Shown piece after piece: positions 36,443 to 44,817 of a stretch of 64,000 nucleotides of DNA. The notes under the pieces are model-generated. The model had not been told where the DNA came from. It saw only the letters and a program-made list of their open reading frames with translations, and searched no databases. Both the position numbers and the translations under genes were made by a program. Position 1 is the first letter of the stretch. The number at the start of each line of letters is the position of its first letter. Source of the stretch: Bifidobacterium asteroides (GTDB taxonomy: Bacteria > Actinomycetota > Actinomycetes > Actinomycetales > Bifidobacteriaceae); assembly GCF_003202695.1 (NCBI RefSeq), contig NZ_QGLL01000001.1:186001-250000 (forward strand), read 5' to 3'.

Positions 36443-37450
36443 CTACTGGTGGTCGACCATTTCCCAGCCGGCGTGGATGACCTCCTGGTAGACCTCGTCA
36501 GGGTCCAACCGGCCGAGCTCCTCGCTCATGCAGTCCACGGCAGAGCGCAGGGGCATGGAGATGGTCTGTGGGGTCTGATCGGGCTGGTTGATTCGTGCCT
36601 GGTCGTCATTGTGGCGCTCCATGCTCATGACCCCGTCGGGGCGTTCGAAGTAGACGCCAGTGACGGCCTGGGCCTGCGGGTCGCGCTCAACGGAGACCGG
36701 CACCTTAAGTTTCAAGGCCAACCAGGAGGCCAACAGCTCCAATGGCAGGTAGTGGGCTTGGCCGGTCACCCTGACCGAACGGATGGGCAGGTGAGGCGGC
36801 TGCTGCACCATGGAGGTCAGCTGTGCCCGCCAGATGGTGACACTGGTCCAGGACAGATCCACGTCCTTGGCGCTCGAATGGGCAAGCAGCCCGGCAAAGG
36901 CAGCCTGGCGATCGTCGGCTTCCATCGCGTCGGTGATTCTGCTGGCGGCCATGGCTCCGATAGGGTCCTGCGATGGATCCAGAGGCGGGTTGGCGGGCCA
37001 CCAGACCACCAGAGGGGCATCCGGTACCAAGAGGGGGATGACCAGGGCGTCGGAATGGTCCAGCAGAGCCGCCACAGGCCTGAGCACAACCACCTCGCCA
37101 GCGCCGGCATCCGAGCCGAAGCGGATCTCGGCATCCAGCGTGCGATCGCCGTCGTGGTCGGTGCTCTTGTAGGAGACGCAATCTTCGGACAGCTGTGCTG
37201 CAGCGATCCTCTTGTCCGCCTCCTGTTCGGCCTGATGGTCTTCGGCATTGGTCACTATGGCGATGACGCGGCAGGGGTGCTCCCGGCTGGCGGCGTTTAC
37301 GGTTTCCAAGGCCGTCTCCAGATGGGCCTGCTCGGTGATGATAACCAGGGTCAGCACTCGTCCCTGGGCGGCCTCTCCTCGCTCCACGTGGAGCTCGTCG
37401 ATCTCCCGGGCGATGGCGGAGGTGGTGGTGTTGTTCAGTCTGACGATCAT
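36443..37450 (-). CDS. opcA: Glucose-6-phosphate dehydrogenase assembly protein OpcA
   Basis: Actinobacterial/cyanobacterial partner needed for assembly and activity of glucose-6-phosphate dehydrogenase, 335 residues, cytoplasmic. PLLVPDAPLVVWWPANPP is a conserved family segment, with DLSWTSVTIWRAQL downstream. Its start overlaps the zwf stop as ATGA, so the two subunits are translated in coupled fashion. Confidence 0.93.
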   Translation of the reverse strand: MIVRLNNTTTSAIAREIDELHVERGEAAQGRVLTLVIITEQAHLETALETVNAASREHPCRVIAIVTNAEDHQAEQEADKRIAAAQLSEDCVSYKSTDHDGDRTLDAEIRFGSDAGAGEVVVLRPVAALLDHSDALVIPLLVPDAPLVVWWPANPPLDPSQDPIGAMAASRITDAMEADDRQAAFAGLLAHSSAKDVDLSWTSVTIWRAQLTSMVQQPPHLPIRSVRVTGQAHYLPLELLASWLALKLKVPVSVERDPQAQAVTGVYFERPDGVMSMERHNDDQARINQPDQTPQTISMPLRSAVDCMSEELGRLDPDEVYQEVIHAGWEMVDHQ

Positions 37451-39039
37451 GGCATCCTCCAGTGGTATCCGTCGCGAGCCAGCATCTGATCAGCCTCCCG
37501 CGGACCCCAGGTGCCGGCGCGGTAGGGCTGGGGCTGGCCCTGTCCTGCCCAGAACTCCTCAATCGGATCCAGGATCTTCCAGGACAGATCGACCTCCTCG
37601 GTGGTTGGGAAGAGGGGAGGGTCGCCTAGGAGCACGTCCAGGATCAGCCGCTCATAGGCCTCAGGGGAGGCTTCGGTGAAGGAACGCCCGTAGGAGAAGT
37701 CCATGTTGACGTCGCGCACCTCCATGGCCGAGCCAGGGGTCTTGGCCCCGAAGCGCAGGGTCACGCCCTCATCGGGCTGTACGCGGATGACTACGGCGTT
37801 GGCGCCTAGCTCCCGGGTGGCTGTGGCCTCGAAGGGCAGGTGGGGGGCACGCTTGAAGACGATGGCGATCTCGCTGACCCGCTTGCCCAAGCGCTTGCCT
37901 GTGCGCAGATAGAAGGGGACGCCCGCCCAACGGCGAGTGTCCACATCAAGTCTGATGGCCGCATAGGTCTCGGTGGTGGAGGAGCGGTCGATGCCGTCCT
38001 CATCCAGGTAGCCGACCACATGCTGGGAGCCCTGCCATCCGGCTGTGTACTGGCCTCTGGCGGTGTGGGCCGCCATATCCTTGGGAATGCGGACTGCGGA
38101 AAGAATCTTGGTTTTCTCGGCCGTCAGGTCTGACGCCGAGAAGGAGACCGGCTCCTCCATAGCGGTTAGGGCCATCAGCTGCAGGAGGTGGTTCTGGATG
38201 ACGTCCCTGGCTGCGCCGATTCCGTCGTAGTAGCCGGCTCTGCCGCCGATGCCCATGTCCTCGGCCATGGTGATCTGCACGTGGGAGACGTAATTGGAGT
38301 TCCAAACCGGCTCGAACATCATGTTGGCGAAGCGCAGGGCAAGGATGTTTTGCACGGTCTCCTTGCCCAGATAGTGGTCAATGCGGAAGACCGAATCAGG
38401 CTCGAAGACTTCGGAGACCACCCGGTCAAGCTCCTTGGCGGAAGCGAGGTCGTGGCCAAAGGGCTTCTCGATGATGACGCGGCGCCAAGCCCCTTGAGAG
38501 GAGTGGGAGAGTCCCGACTCGGCCAGCTGGCGAGCCACCTGCGGGAAGGCCTTGGGGGGCACCGACATGTAGAAGGCGTGGTTGCCGCGGGTGCCCCGGA
38601 CCCGATCCAGCTCCGACACGGTGGACGACAGGCGGCGGAAGGCTTCGGAGTCGTCGAAGCTGCCTTTGACGAAGCGCATGCCCTGGCTCAGATGCCGCCA
38701 AGTTGAATCGTTGAAGGGGGTTCGGCAGTGGGCGCGGACGTTCTCCTCGGCAAAGGCGACGAACTGCTGGTCGCTCCAGTCGCGCCGTCCGAATCCGATC
38801 AGCCCGAAACTGGCTGGAAGCAGTCCCCGGTTGGCCAGGTCATAGACGGCTGGCAAGAGCTTTTTCTTGGCCAGATCGCCGGTGACGCCGAAGATGACCA
38901 GAGAGCTGGGTCCCGCGATGCGCGGCATGCGCAGATCGCGCGGATCCAGCAGGGGATTGCGCCAGGGCGCCTGCCGGGAGCCGTCCTCATCGGGAGGAGC
39001 GGGCCGGTCGGCGGAGCGCGCAAGTGATGAAGTGTCCAT
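37447..39039 (-). CDS. zwf: Glucose-6-phosphate 1-dehydrogenase
   Basis: Oxidises glucose-6-phosphate to the 6-phosphogluconolactone with NADP+. 530 residues. The cofactor fold GVTGDLAKKKLLPA and active-site RIDHYLGKE are present. An N-terminal extension of about 40 residues is typical of actinobacterial enzymes. GAGGAG lies 4 bases before ATG 39039. It heads the operon with opcA and pgl; with gnd at 27283 it gives a complete NADPH-producing branch alongside the bifid shunt expected in this genus. Confidence 0.96.
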   Translation of the reverse strand: MDTSSLARSADRPAPPDEDGSRQAPWRNPLLDPRDLRMPRIAGPSSLVIFGVTGDLAKKKLLPAVYDLANRGLLPASFGLIGFGRRDWSDQQFVAFAEENVRAHCRTPFNDSTWRHLSQGMRFVKGSFDDSEAFRRLSSTVSELDRVRGTRGNHAFYMSVPPKAFPQVARQLAESGLSHSSQGAWRRVIIEKPFGHDLASAKELDRVVSEVFEPDSVFRIDHYLGKETVQNILALRFANMMFEPVWNSNYVSHVQITMAEDMGIGGRAGYYDGIGAARDVIQNHLLQLMALTAMEEPVSFSASDLTAEKTKILSAVRIPKDMAAHTARGQYTAGWQGSQHVVGYLDEDGIDRSSTTETYAAIRLDVDTRRWAGVPFYLRTGKRLGKRVSEIAIVFKRAPHLPFEATATRELGANAVVIRVQPDEGVTLRFGAKTPGSAMEVRDVNMDFSYGRSFTEASPEAYERLILDVLLGDPPLFPTTEEVDLSWKILDPIEEFWAGQGQPQPYRAGTWGPREADQMLARDGYHWRMP

Positions 39040-39160
39040 AGTGCTCCTCGTGAAATACCGTGATTCCTAGTCTACTGTCGGCGGCAGGGGGGCAGGGTTC
39101 GTTGTCCGCTGAAGTGTGATAAGCGTCGCAAAGGTCACATTTGAGGAGGGGATCCCTAGA

Positions 39161-39826
39161 ATGGTCGGTATGATTCCCAATGTTCCCATGGCTGAGGCCC
39201 TGCACCGTCAGTATGCGCCCTCCCAAGCCGCCTATGAACTGATACATACCCACTGCCAGATCATTGCCGCGCTCGCGGTGCGTATGGCCGACCAGGTCAA
39301 CGAGCGTCTGCTTCGTGGCGATGACCCTGACGGGGTCCTGCCCGAGCGGCCGCTGGACCGTGACCTGGTCCGCACAGGCGCCCTGTTGCACGACATCGGT
39401 ACCTATCGGATTCTCAAGGACGACGGTTCACAGGGCCGGCCCCTGGCTTTCCAAGGCGAGCGGTACATCGAACATGGGCTGGAGGGCTATCGACTGCTGC
39501 TGGATGCTGGAGTGGATGAATCGGTGGCCCAGTTCGCCCGCAACCACACTGGAGTGGGACTGACCCGCCGCCAGGTTGAGGAGGAGCACCTGAACCTGCC
39601 GCCTGACGACTATCTGCCGGTCAACCCCGAGCAGGAGGTGGTCATGTATGCGGACAAGTTCCACAGCAAACACCAGCCGCCTATCTTCGTCTCCGAGCCC
39701 ACTGCTGCCAAGCGCACGGCCAAGTATGGTCCCGACAACCTGGCCCGCTGGAGGCAGCTGGTGGCCCGGTACGGGGTGCCGGATCTGAAGCCTCTGGCCG
39801 AGCACTATGGCATGACCATCGTCTGA
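39161..39826 (+). CDS. HD-domain phosphohydrolase
   Basis: 221-residue cytoplasmic protein with an HD domain: ELIHTHCQIIAALAVRMADQ supplies the first His, ALLHDIGTYRI the HD pair, and RNHTGVGL and MYADKFHS later metal ligands. It resembles COG1418-type predicted HD hydrolases. Start ATG 39161 has GAGGAGGGG 9-10 bases upstream. The nucleotide or phosphate substrate is unknown. It is divergent from zwf and overlaps the convergent ATP-grasp-like gene by 22 bases. Confidence 0.8.
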   Translation: MVGMIPNVPMAEALHRQYAPSQAAYELIHTHCQIIAALAVRMADQVNERLLRGDDPDGVLPERPLDRDLVRTGALLHDIGTYRILKDDGSQGRPLAFQGERYIEHGLEGYRLLLDAGVDESVAQFARNHTGVGLTRRQVEEEHLNLPPDDYLPVNPEQEVVMYADKFHSKHQPPIFVSEPTAAKRTAKYGPDNLARWRQLVARYGVPDLKPLAEHYGMTIV

Positions 39827-40710
39827 TCCGGCCGAACCAGCCCCCAGGAACTCTGGAAGCGACCACCGAATTCACGCAGCATCCACGGGTCTGGCTGGTA
39901 GGGGTCGACTGGATCGGTCCGGCAGGCGGCCACGGCTTTCAGAAAAGAGGCCATGCCCTGTGGCCCATAAGCATAAGGGGATGCGCACCAGACAGGGTTT
40001 CCCTCCAGAACGAGAGGCCGATCCGAGCTGCGGAGGAAGGCCAGATCCACGCTGATGGGAGCGGAGCACCGACTCCTAGCTGCCTGGAGGGCGCAGTCCT
40101 CGGCAATCGTTCGATGCCTGGGATCAAAGACGGCACCATCGAAGATTGTGGTAATGGCTCTGGAGTCTTCGCCCTCATGTAGGCAGTATCCGCTGGAGGC
40201 CGCGATCCGGCCCCTGTCGACGATGATCCGCCATTCCTCATGGATATCGGGCAAGTGGGTCTGAATGCGAATCAGTGATTGAGGAGGGGCTGCCCGCAGA
40301 GCATTCTGCAGATCTTCAAGGTTTCGTCGGGCTGCAGGCAGGCCTGATACCCGACCGTCGGCCAGCTGTGACCAGGGTCGCTGCCCCAAGTTTGATGGCA
40401 GTCGACGCCAGTTCAGAATGGCTTCAGCCGTTACGGTCAGAATCCTGCGTCCAGTCAGGGACTTGTCCAGCTCATCCAGCCATCTGGTCGGTGGGGCTGA
40501 CAGGAGCCAGGAGGGACGGCCATGGGAGGCCAGCCAGGCGTTCTGGGCGATCAGCAGACCAGGGGTGATCCACACAGCTTCTTTGGCACCGACCTCCCGA
40601 ATGGGTCCAAACCCATAGTGATGGTGCAGGATGATTCCCGGTTGACGACGTGGATCTTTATTGCAAAAATCGGCGTGTTCGACTTGGTCGGCTTTTAACT
40701 GTTCGGTCAT
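39805..40710 (-). CDS. ATP-grasp-like protein of unknown substrate
   Basis: 301 residues. The C-terminal half has EEWRIIVDRGRIAASSGYCL, a conserved Asp in ISVDLAFL, and LVLEGNPVWCASPYAYG. This arrangement (REWR-like strand, Asp, E-x-N) is that of ATP-grasp ligases, especially the compact R2K-type clades linked to peptide or modified-protein synthesis. The N-terminal half is divergent. No precursor peptide or partner gene is visible nearby. It is an isolated gene, convergent with and slightly overlapping the HD protein. The assignment is tentative. Confidence 0.5.
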   Translation of the reverse strand: MTEQLKADQVEHADFCNKDPRRQPGIILHHHYGFGPIREVGAKEAVWITPGLLIAQNAWLASHGRPSWLLSAPPTRWLDELDKSLTGRRILTVTAEAILNWRRLPSNLGQRPWSQLADGRVSGLPAARRNLEDLQNALRAAPPQSLIRIQTHLPDIHEEWRIIVDRGRIAASSGYCLHEGEDSRAITTIFDGAVFDPRHRTIAEDCALQAARSRCSAPISVDLAFLRSSDRPLVLEGNPVWCASPYAYGPQGMASFLKAVAACRTDPVDPYQPDPWMLREFGGRFQSSWGLVRPDQTMVMP

Positions 40711-40792
40711 GACCCGGGGTATCCACTCCTCATGCGTGATGACCGAACAGATCAGTGCAGTGCCGCCCGTCCTCTGTCGGGAATGTCGGGAC

Positions 40793-41851
40793 TTAATCGA
40801 CGATGAACCGGTCGTCGTAGGTGCCCTCGTCTACAGTGTCCGAACCGCCTGAGGTCAGGATGATCACGGCGCAGTCATGACGGCGGGAGACCCGCCTGAG
40901 GGTGGCCAGCAGGGTGTCCCAGTCGCCCGGCTCCAGTCCTTCAGTGGGTTCGTCAGCGATGAGCACGTCGCACTCGCAGCACAGGGCACGGGCCACCGAG
41001 GCCAGGCGGAAGTCCAAGTGACCCAGGTCGGCGGTCTGCTTGTCCTGCAGACGATCCGGGAAGCCCACCTCATCCAGCAGGTGACGGGCCAGATTGTCTT
41101 TGGGACCCAGGAATGTGCGCCCGCTGGCCTCCATGGTGTAGACAAGATTCTGCACGGCGGTCAGGTCGCGTCTCAAGGCATCAGTGCCGAAGATGGCACC
41201 GATCTGGTGGCCGCGATAGTCAGAGGCAAGCAGCTGGCGCAGATCCGTGCCCCGGAAGAGCACGCTGCCTTGAGTGGGGGCGCGCAGGCCGGTCATCAAG
41301 GCCATCAGGGCGGCCCTTCCGGAAGGAGATGTGGTCTCCACCGAGTAGATGCGGCGACGCTGGAATTCCAGATTGACATCGTCCAGGATCTGTTCAGGGC
41401 GGCCCTTGATTTTCCGTGTGTAATCCACGTGCTTCAGGGAGAGCACCGGGTATCCGCCAGGAACCAGGACCGGCTGGCCATCAGTCTCCAGCAGCGGGTC
41501 CTCTTGATCGTCTTCGAGATCTTCGGCGTCTCCCTGGTCGATGACCACCTTGAAAGCGGCCAGCGATGCGTCTTCTTCCGAAGAGGCTTCCTCTGCTGGT
41601 TCTCCGTCCGCCTGCGCAGTTGCTTCGTCCTGAAACTCTTCCTGGGATTCCGGCTTTGACTCCGCGTCTGGTGCAGATAGCGGTTTAGCGCTGGTGCTCT
41701 CGCTGGTTTTTAGTGCAGAATCAGCCGCTGTTTGAACGGCTTTCTTCTGATCGTCTTGTTTCTGATCAGTCTTTGCCTGGTCGGTGGCCTTGATCTCACC
41801 CTTTTCCTGGGACTTTTCGTCCGGCTGCTGATCCGACGTCTTTTCGCTCAT
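40793..41851 (-). CDS. ABC-type ATPase-like protein with degenerate Walker A
   Basis: 352 residues. The first 125 or so are Gln/Lys/Glu/Ser-rich and acidic, probably disordered. The rest has the ABC fold (LSLKHVDYTRK, QGSVLFRGTDLRQLL), but at residues about 168-182 the Walker A reads ETTSPSGRAALM, without the invariant Gly-Lys-Ser/Thr. The signature LSGGQ is replaced by LGHLDFRLASVARAL. Walker B (CDVLIADEPTEGLEPGD) remains, and the switch His is replaced by Ser in LTSGGSD. It may bind nucleotide poorly or act as a structural or regulatory subunit. Its start overlaps the permease stop by 4 bases, so it belongs to that permease. Confidence 0.8.
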   Translation of the reverse strand: MSEKTSDQQPDEKSQEKGEIKATDQAKTDQKQDDQKKAVQTAADSALKTSESTSAKPLSAPDAESKPESQEEFQDEATAQADGEPAEEASSEEDASLAAFKVVIDQGDAEDLEDDQEDPLLETDGQPVLVPGGYPVLSLKHVDYTRKIKGRPEQILDDVNLEFQRRRIYSVETTSPSGRAALMALMTGLRAPTQGSVLFRGTDLRQLLASDYRGHQIGAIFGTDALRRDLTAVQNLVYTMEASGRTFLGPKDNLARHLLDEVGFPDRLQDKQTADLGHLDFRLASVARALCCECDVLIADEPTEGLEPGDWDTLLATLRRVSRRHDCAVIILTSGGSDTVDEGTYDDRFIVD

Positions 41852-43083
41852 GCCTCGTCCTCCAGGTCGTTGGTGTATAGCTTGGCGGTTCTGAAGGCCG
41901 CTACCCTGGCGGCTGCTGCTAGAGCAAGGACCAGGCAGACGACCAGGCCGATAAGAATCATCTTCCAGATCAGACCGGCGTTAGGCATGCTGGCCAGGTT
42001 TCCCAGCCGGAAGAGCGACCGGCCCAGAGGCCGACTGATCGCGGTGCCCAGAGCCAGGCCAAGCACTAGTCCGGGCAGGGTGAGCAAGAGAGTCTCCAGG
42101 GCGAACTGCCAACCCAGCCGGGCCTTGTGGATCCCGATGGTGATGGCCATGCCGATTTCGTTGGAGCGGTCGCGCAGCATGAGGAACAGGCAGCTCAGCA
42201 GAACCAGCCCGCCCAGCAGAAAGACCAGGATGATGGCGGTTCGCGCCTGGTCGGCGGCCCGGTGGACTGGTTCCATCCGCCGCTGGTAATCCTTCAGGCT
42301 GGGAGAGTCGATGTCGTACTGCGAGGCCTTGAGTCCATCCTTGCGCAGTTCCTTGATGAACTTCTGGTAGGTGCTCGGCGAATCCAGAACGAAAGCCACG
42401 AGCAGCTCATGGCCAGGGTCTCCCGGTTTGCTGGCAGTATCCAGCCCCAGCATGGCGAACGTGGGATAGGCCGTGTAGATGGCTCGATTGGCTGTCTGGT
42501 CGGCGGCCTTGCGGTAATGATAGATGCCCGAGACCATCAGTTTGACCTGCTGATCCTGCTGGTGTGGATCCTTGATGGTCAGGGTGTCGCCCACCTTGAG
42601 CTTGTTGGCCTGCGCCATCTGCTTGGAGATCAGCACGGTCTGGGTGCCGGAGGCATTCTGCGAGGCGTAGTCCAGCCCCTTGCCCTGGTCCAGCACGAAT
42701 GGGCCGTGAGGCAGAGTGGGCTCAGCCTCCTTGTCGGAGACGCCCACTAGGGAGTAAGCGCCTGACTGGGGCAGTCCCTCCGGGCTGATGTCTGCAGTCT
42801 CATGGAAGTAGGCCTTGTACTGCATGCCATCCATCTGCAGACGCTGGGCATACTGGGAATACTCGTTCCAGCCCAGGGGAGAGGCCTTGGTCCCCTTGCG
42901 CGGGCTGATGACGGCATTCGCCTCCTGGGATTCGTAGTCTGTGGTACGTGCCTTGGTGTCAGTCTGGAGCACGGTAGCTGCCGTCGTGGCCAATGCCGCC
43001 ACGACCAGGCAAGCCAGAACCGTGACCAGGCTCCGCGCCGCATGCCGCCTGATGGTGAACCAGGCGTTTTTGAGAACGAACAT
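41848..43083 (-). CDS. FtsX/MacB-like ABC permease
   Basis: 411-residue membrane protein. An N-terminal membrane helix (LVTVLACLVVAALATT) is followed by a large extracytoplasmic domain (residues about 45-275), then three membrane helices near the C-terminus with RDRSNEIGMAITIGIHKARLGWQF between them. This is the MacB/FtsX layout used in export or extracellular mechanical signalling, not uptake. Partner ATPase is the degenerate protein encoded immediately downstream. Substrate unknown. Confidence 0.85.
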   Translation of the reverse strand: MFVLKNAWFTIRRHAARSLVTVLACLVVAALATTAATVLQTDTKARTTDYESQEANAVISPRKGTKASPLGWNEYSQYAQRLQMDGMQYKAYFHETADISPEGLPQSGAYSLVGVSDKEAEPTLPHGPFVLDQGKGLDYASQNASGTQTVLISKQMAQANKLKVGDTLTIKDPHQQDQQVKLMVSGIYHYRKAADQTANRAIYTAYPTFAMLGLDTASKPGDPGHELLVAFVLDSPSTYQKFIKELRKDGLKASQYDIDSPSLKDYQRRMEPVHRAADQARTAIILVFLLGGLVLLSCLFLMLRDRSNEIGMAITIGIHKARLGWQFALETLLLTLPGLVLGLALGTAISRPLGRSLFRLGNLASMPNAGLIWKMILIGLVVCLVLALAAAARVAAFRTAKLYTNDLEDEA

Positions 43084-43184
43084 GACACCCTTCCTGATAG
43101 CGTTCCAGAGATGACCGGGCGGCCCTCTATCGCTGGCCTTAAGTCCGGTCGCCGTCCTCCAGTCTAGCCAGGGACGCTCCCAAG

Positions 43185-44657
43185 CTAGCGTTGCGAACTT
43201 GGAGCTTGCTGAATGCCTCGTTCGGCCTCCTGCTGGTCAGCGTGGGAGAAGTTGCGCACCTTCAGGGAGACGGCCAGAGCGGCCAGAATCAGCACGAGGG
43301 TGAAGACCAGTCCGTAGTGGGTGCCTCTGGTGAATGCCTGAGCTTTGTCAGCTCCGGCTGCCTGCCCCTCGCCCATGGCCAGCAGGGAGGTGGTGATGGC
43401 TGTGGCCACGGCGCCTACGATCTGCTGCATGGTGTTGATGATGGTGCTTCCGTCGCCGGACTGCGGACCGCTCAGAGAGTTGAGCGCGTAGGTTTGGGCC
43501 GGTGACATGGCCAAGGGGCAGCCGATCATCAGGATGATGTGGGCTGCCACTACCAGGGCTACAGGGGTGTGCGGGCCGGTGAACAGGAGGATGACCGTAC
43601 CAAGCAGGGCGACAAGGAAACCGCAGCGTACGGGCATCCGGGCTCCGAAGCCGTCGTAGAGCCGGCCAGCGAAGGCCGAGACCAGGGCGTTGATGGCGCC
43701 CCCGGGCAGCATGAGGATGCCGGTCATGGCTACTGGCAGGAGCAGTCCCCGCTGCAGGAACTGGGGCAGCAGATACATGGAGGAGAGGATGACTGCGAAG
43801 TCAAGCATGACCAAGGTGGCACCGTAGCGGAAGGCTGGGATGGAGAAGATACGCAGGTTAAGCACCGGGTGCTCCAGGCCCAGCTGACGACGAATATAGA
43901 GAAACAGCGCAGCCAGGGCCACAACCAGAATGGTCAGGGTGACGGGGGAGAGCCATCCGTACCTGCTGGCCAGGCTGACGCCTGCCACCAGTCCGCCGAA
44001 GCCGACGATGGACTCCAGGATGGAGGCCAGGTCGGGCCGTTGGTGGGTGATGGTTCCCACGTTCTTCAGGAAGCAGACGGCGAAGATCAGGGCTACAACC
44101 AGGAATGGAGTGAAGAACCAGAAAATCCAGTGCCAGGTCAGCTTGCCTAGGATGATTCCGGTCAGAGTCGGGCCGATGGCGGGAGCGAACATGATGACCA
44201 GGGCGCACATGCCCATGACCGTGCCCAGACGGGCAGGCGGAAAGATCAGCATGGCCACGGTGAACATGAGCGGCAGGATCAGGCCCGTGCCGATCCCTTG
44301 GATCAGCCGTCCTGCCAAGAGGACAGGGAATGTGGGGGCCATGGCTGAGATCACCGAGCCTGCCAGGAAGGCGATCAGGCCGAAGATCACGGTCTGCCTG
44401 GTGGTGAACCACTTGGAGATCAGGCTGGAGAAGGGCAGGACGATGCCGATGACCAGCATGTACCCTGTCACCAGCCATTGTACGGTGGCAGCAGGAATCC
44501 GGAAGCTCTCCATCAGGTTGGGCAGGGCGATATTGAGCGAGGTTTCACTCAGCATGCCCACGAAAGCCCCGATCATCAGAGCGGCGATAGCCGGCCAGGG
44601 ATGGGGGACGGCCGGTCGTGAACGGTGAACAGAGGCAGGGGTGGACGTGTTTTGCAC
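43185..44657 (-). CDS. MFS multidrug exporter, DHA2 (EmrB/QacA-like) family
   Basis: 490-residue drug:H+ antiporter with about 14 membrane segments. SETSLNIALPNLMESF and QWLVTGYMLVIGIVLPFSSLI belong to the first helices. GRLIQGIGTGLILPL is motif C-like, and the sequence QTYALNSLSGPQSGDGSTIINTMQQ-type loop is typical of DHA2. The start is GTG 44657 with AAGGAG 9 bases upstream. Monocistronic by position. Substrates cannot be inferred. Confidence 0.88.
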   Translation of the reverse strand: MQNTSTPASVHRSRPAVPHPWPAIAALMIGAFVGMLSETSLNIALPNLMESFRIPAATVQWLVTGYMLVIGIVLPFSSLISKWFTTRQTVIFGLIAFLAGSVISAMAPTFPVLLAGRLIQGIGTGLILPLMFTVAMLIFPPARLGTVMGMCALVIMFAPAIGPTLTGIILGKLTWHWIFWFFTPFLVVALIFAVCFLKNVGTITHQRPDLASILESIVGFGGLVAGVSLASRYGWLSPVTLTILVVALAALFLYIRRQLGLEHPVLNLRIFSIPAFRYGATLVMLDFAVILSSMYLLPQFLQRGLLLPVAMTGILMLPGGAINALVSAFAGRLYDGFGARMPVRCGFLVALLGTVILLFTGPHTPVALVVAAHIILMIGCPLAMSPAQTYALNSLSGPQSGDGSTIINTMQQIVGAVATAITTSLLAMGEGQAAGADKAQAFTRGTHYGLVFTLVLILAALAVSLKVRNFSHADQQEAERGIQQAPSSQR

Positions 44658-44817
44658 GATAATGATCTCCTTCTTCAGACAAACAGCACGTCATCTTAGG
44701 GAGGCGGCAAATTTTTCGTAAGTCGGCATGTCTACTCGCTTCGCCGAAGGCGTGCCGCATCGGGACGGAAAAGGTTATGCTCAGAAATGGTCGGCAGCGA
44801 CCATAAGGAGGGTGCGT

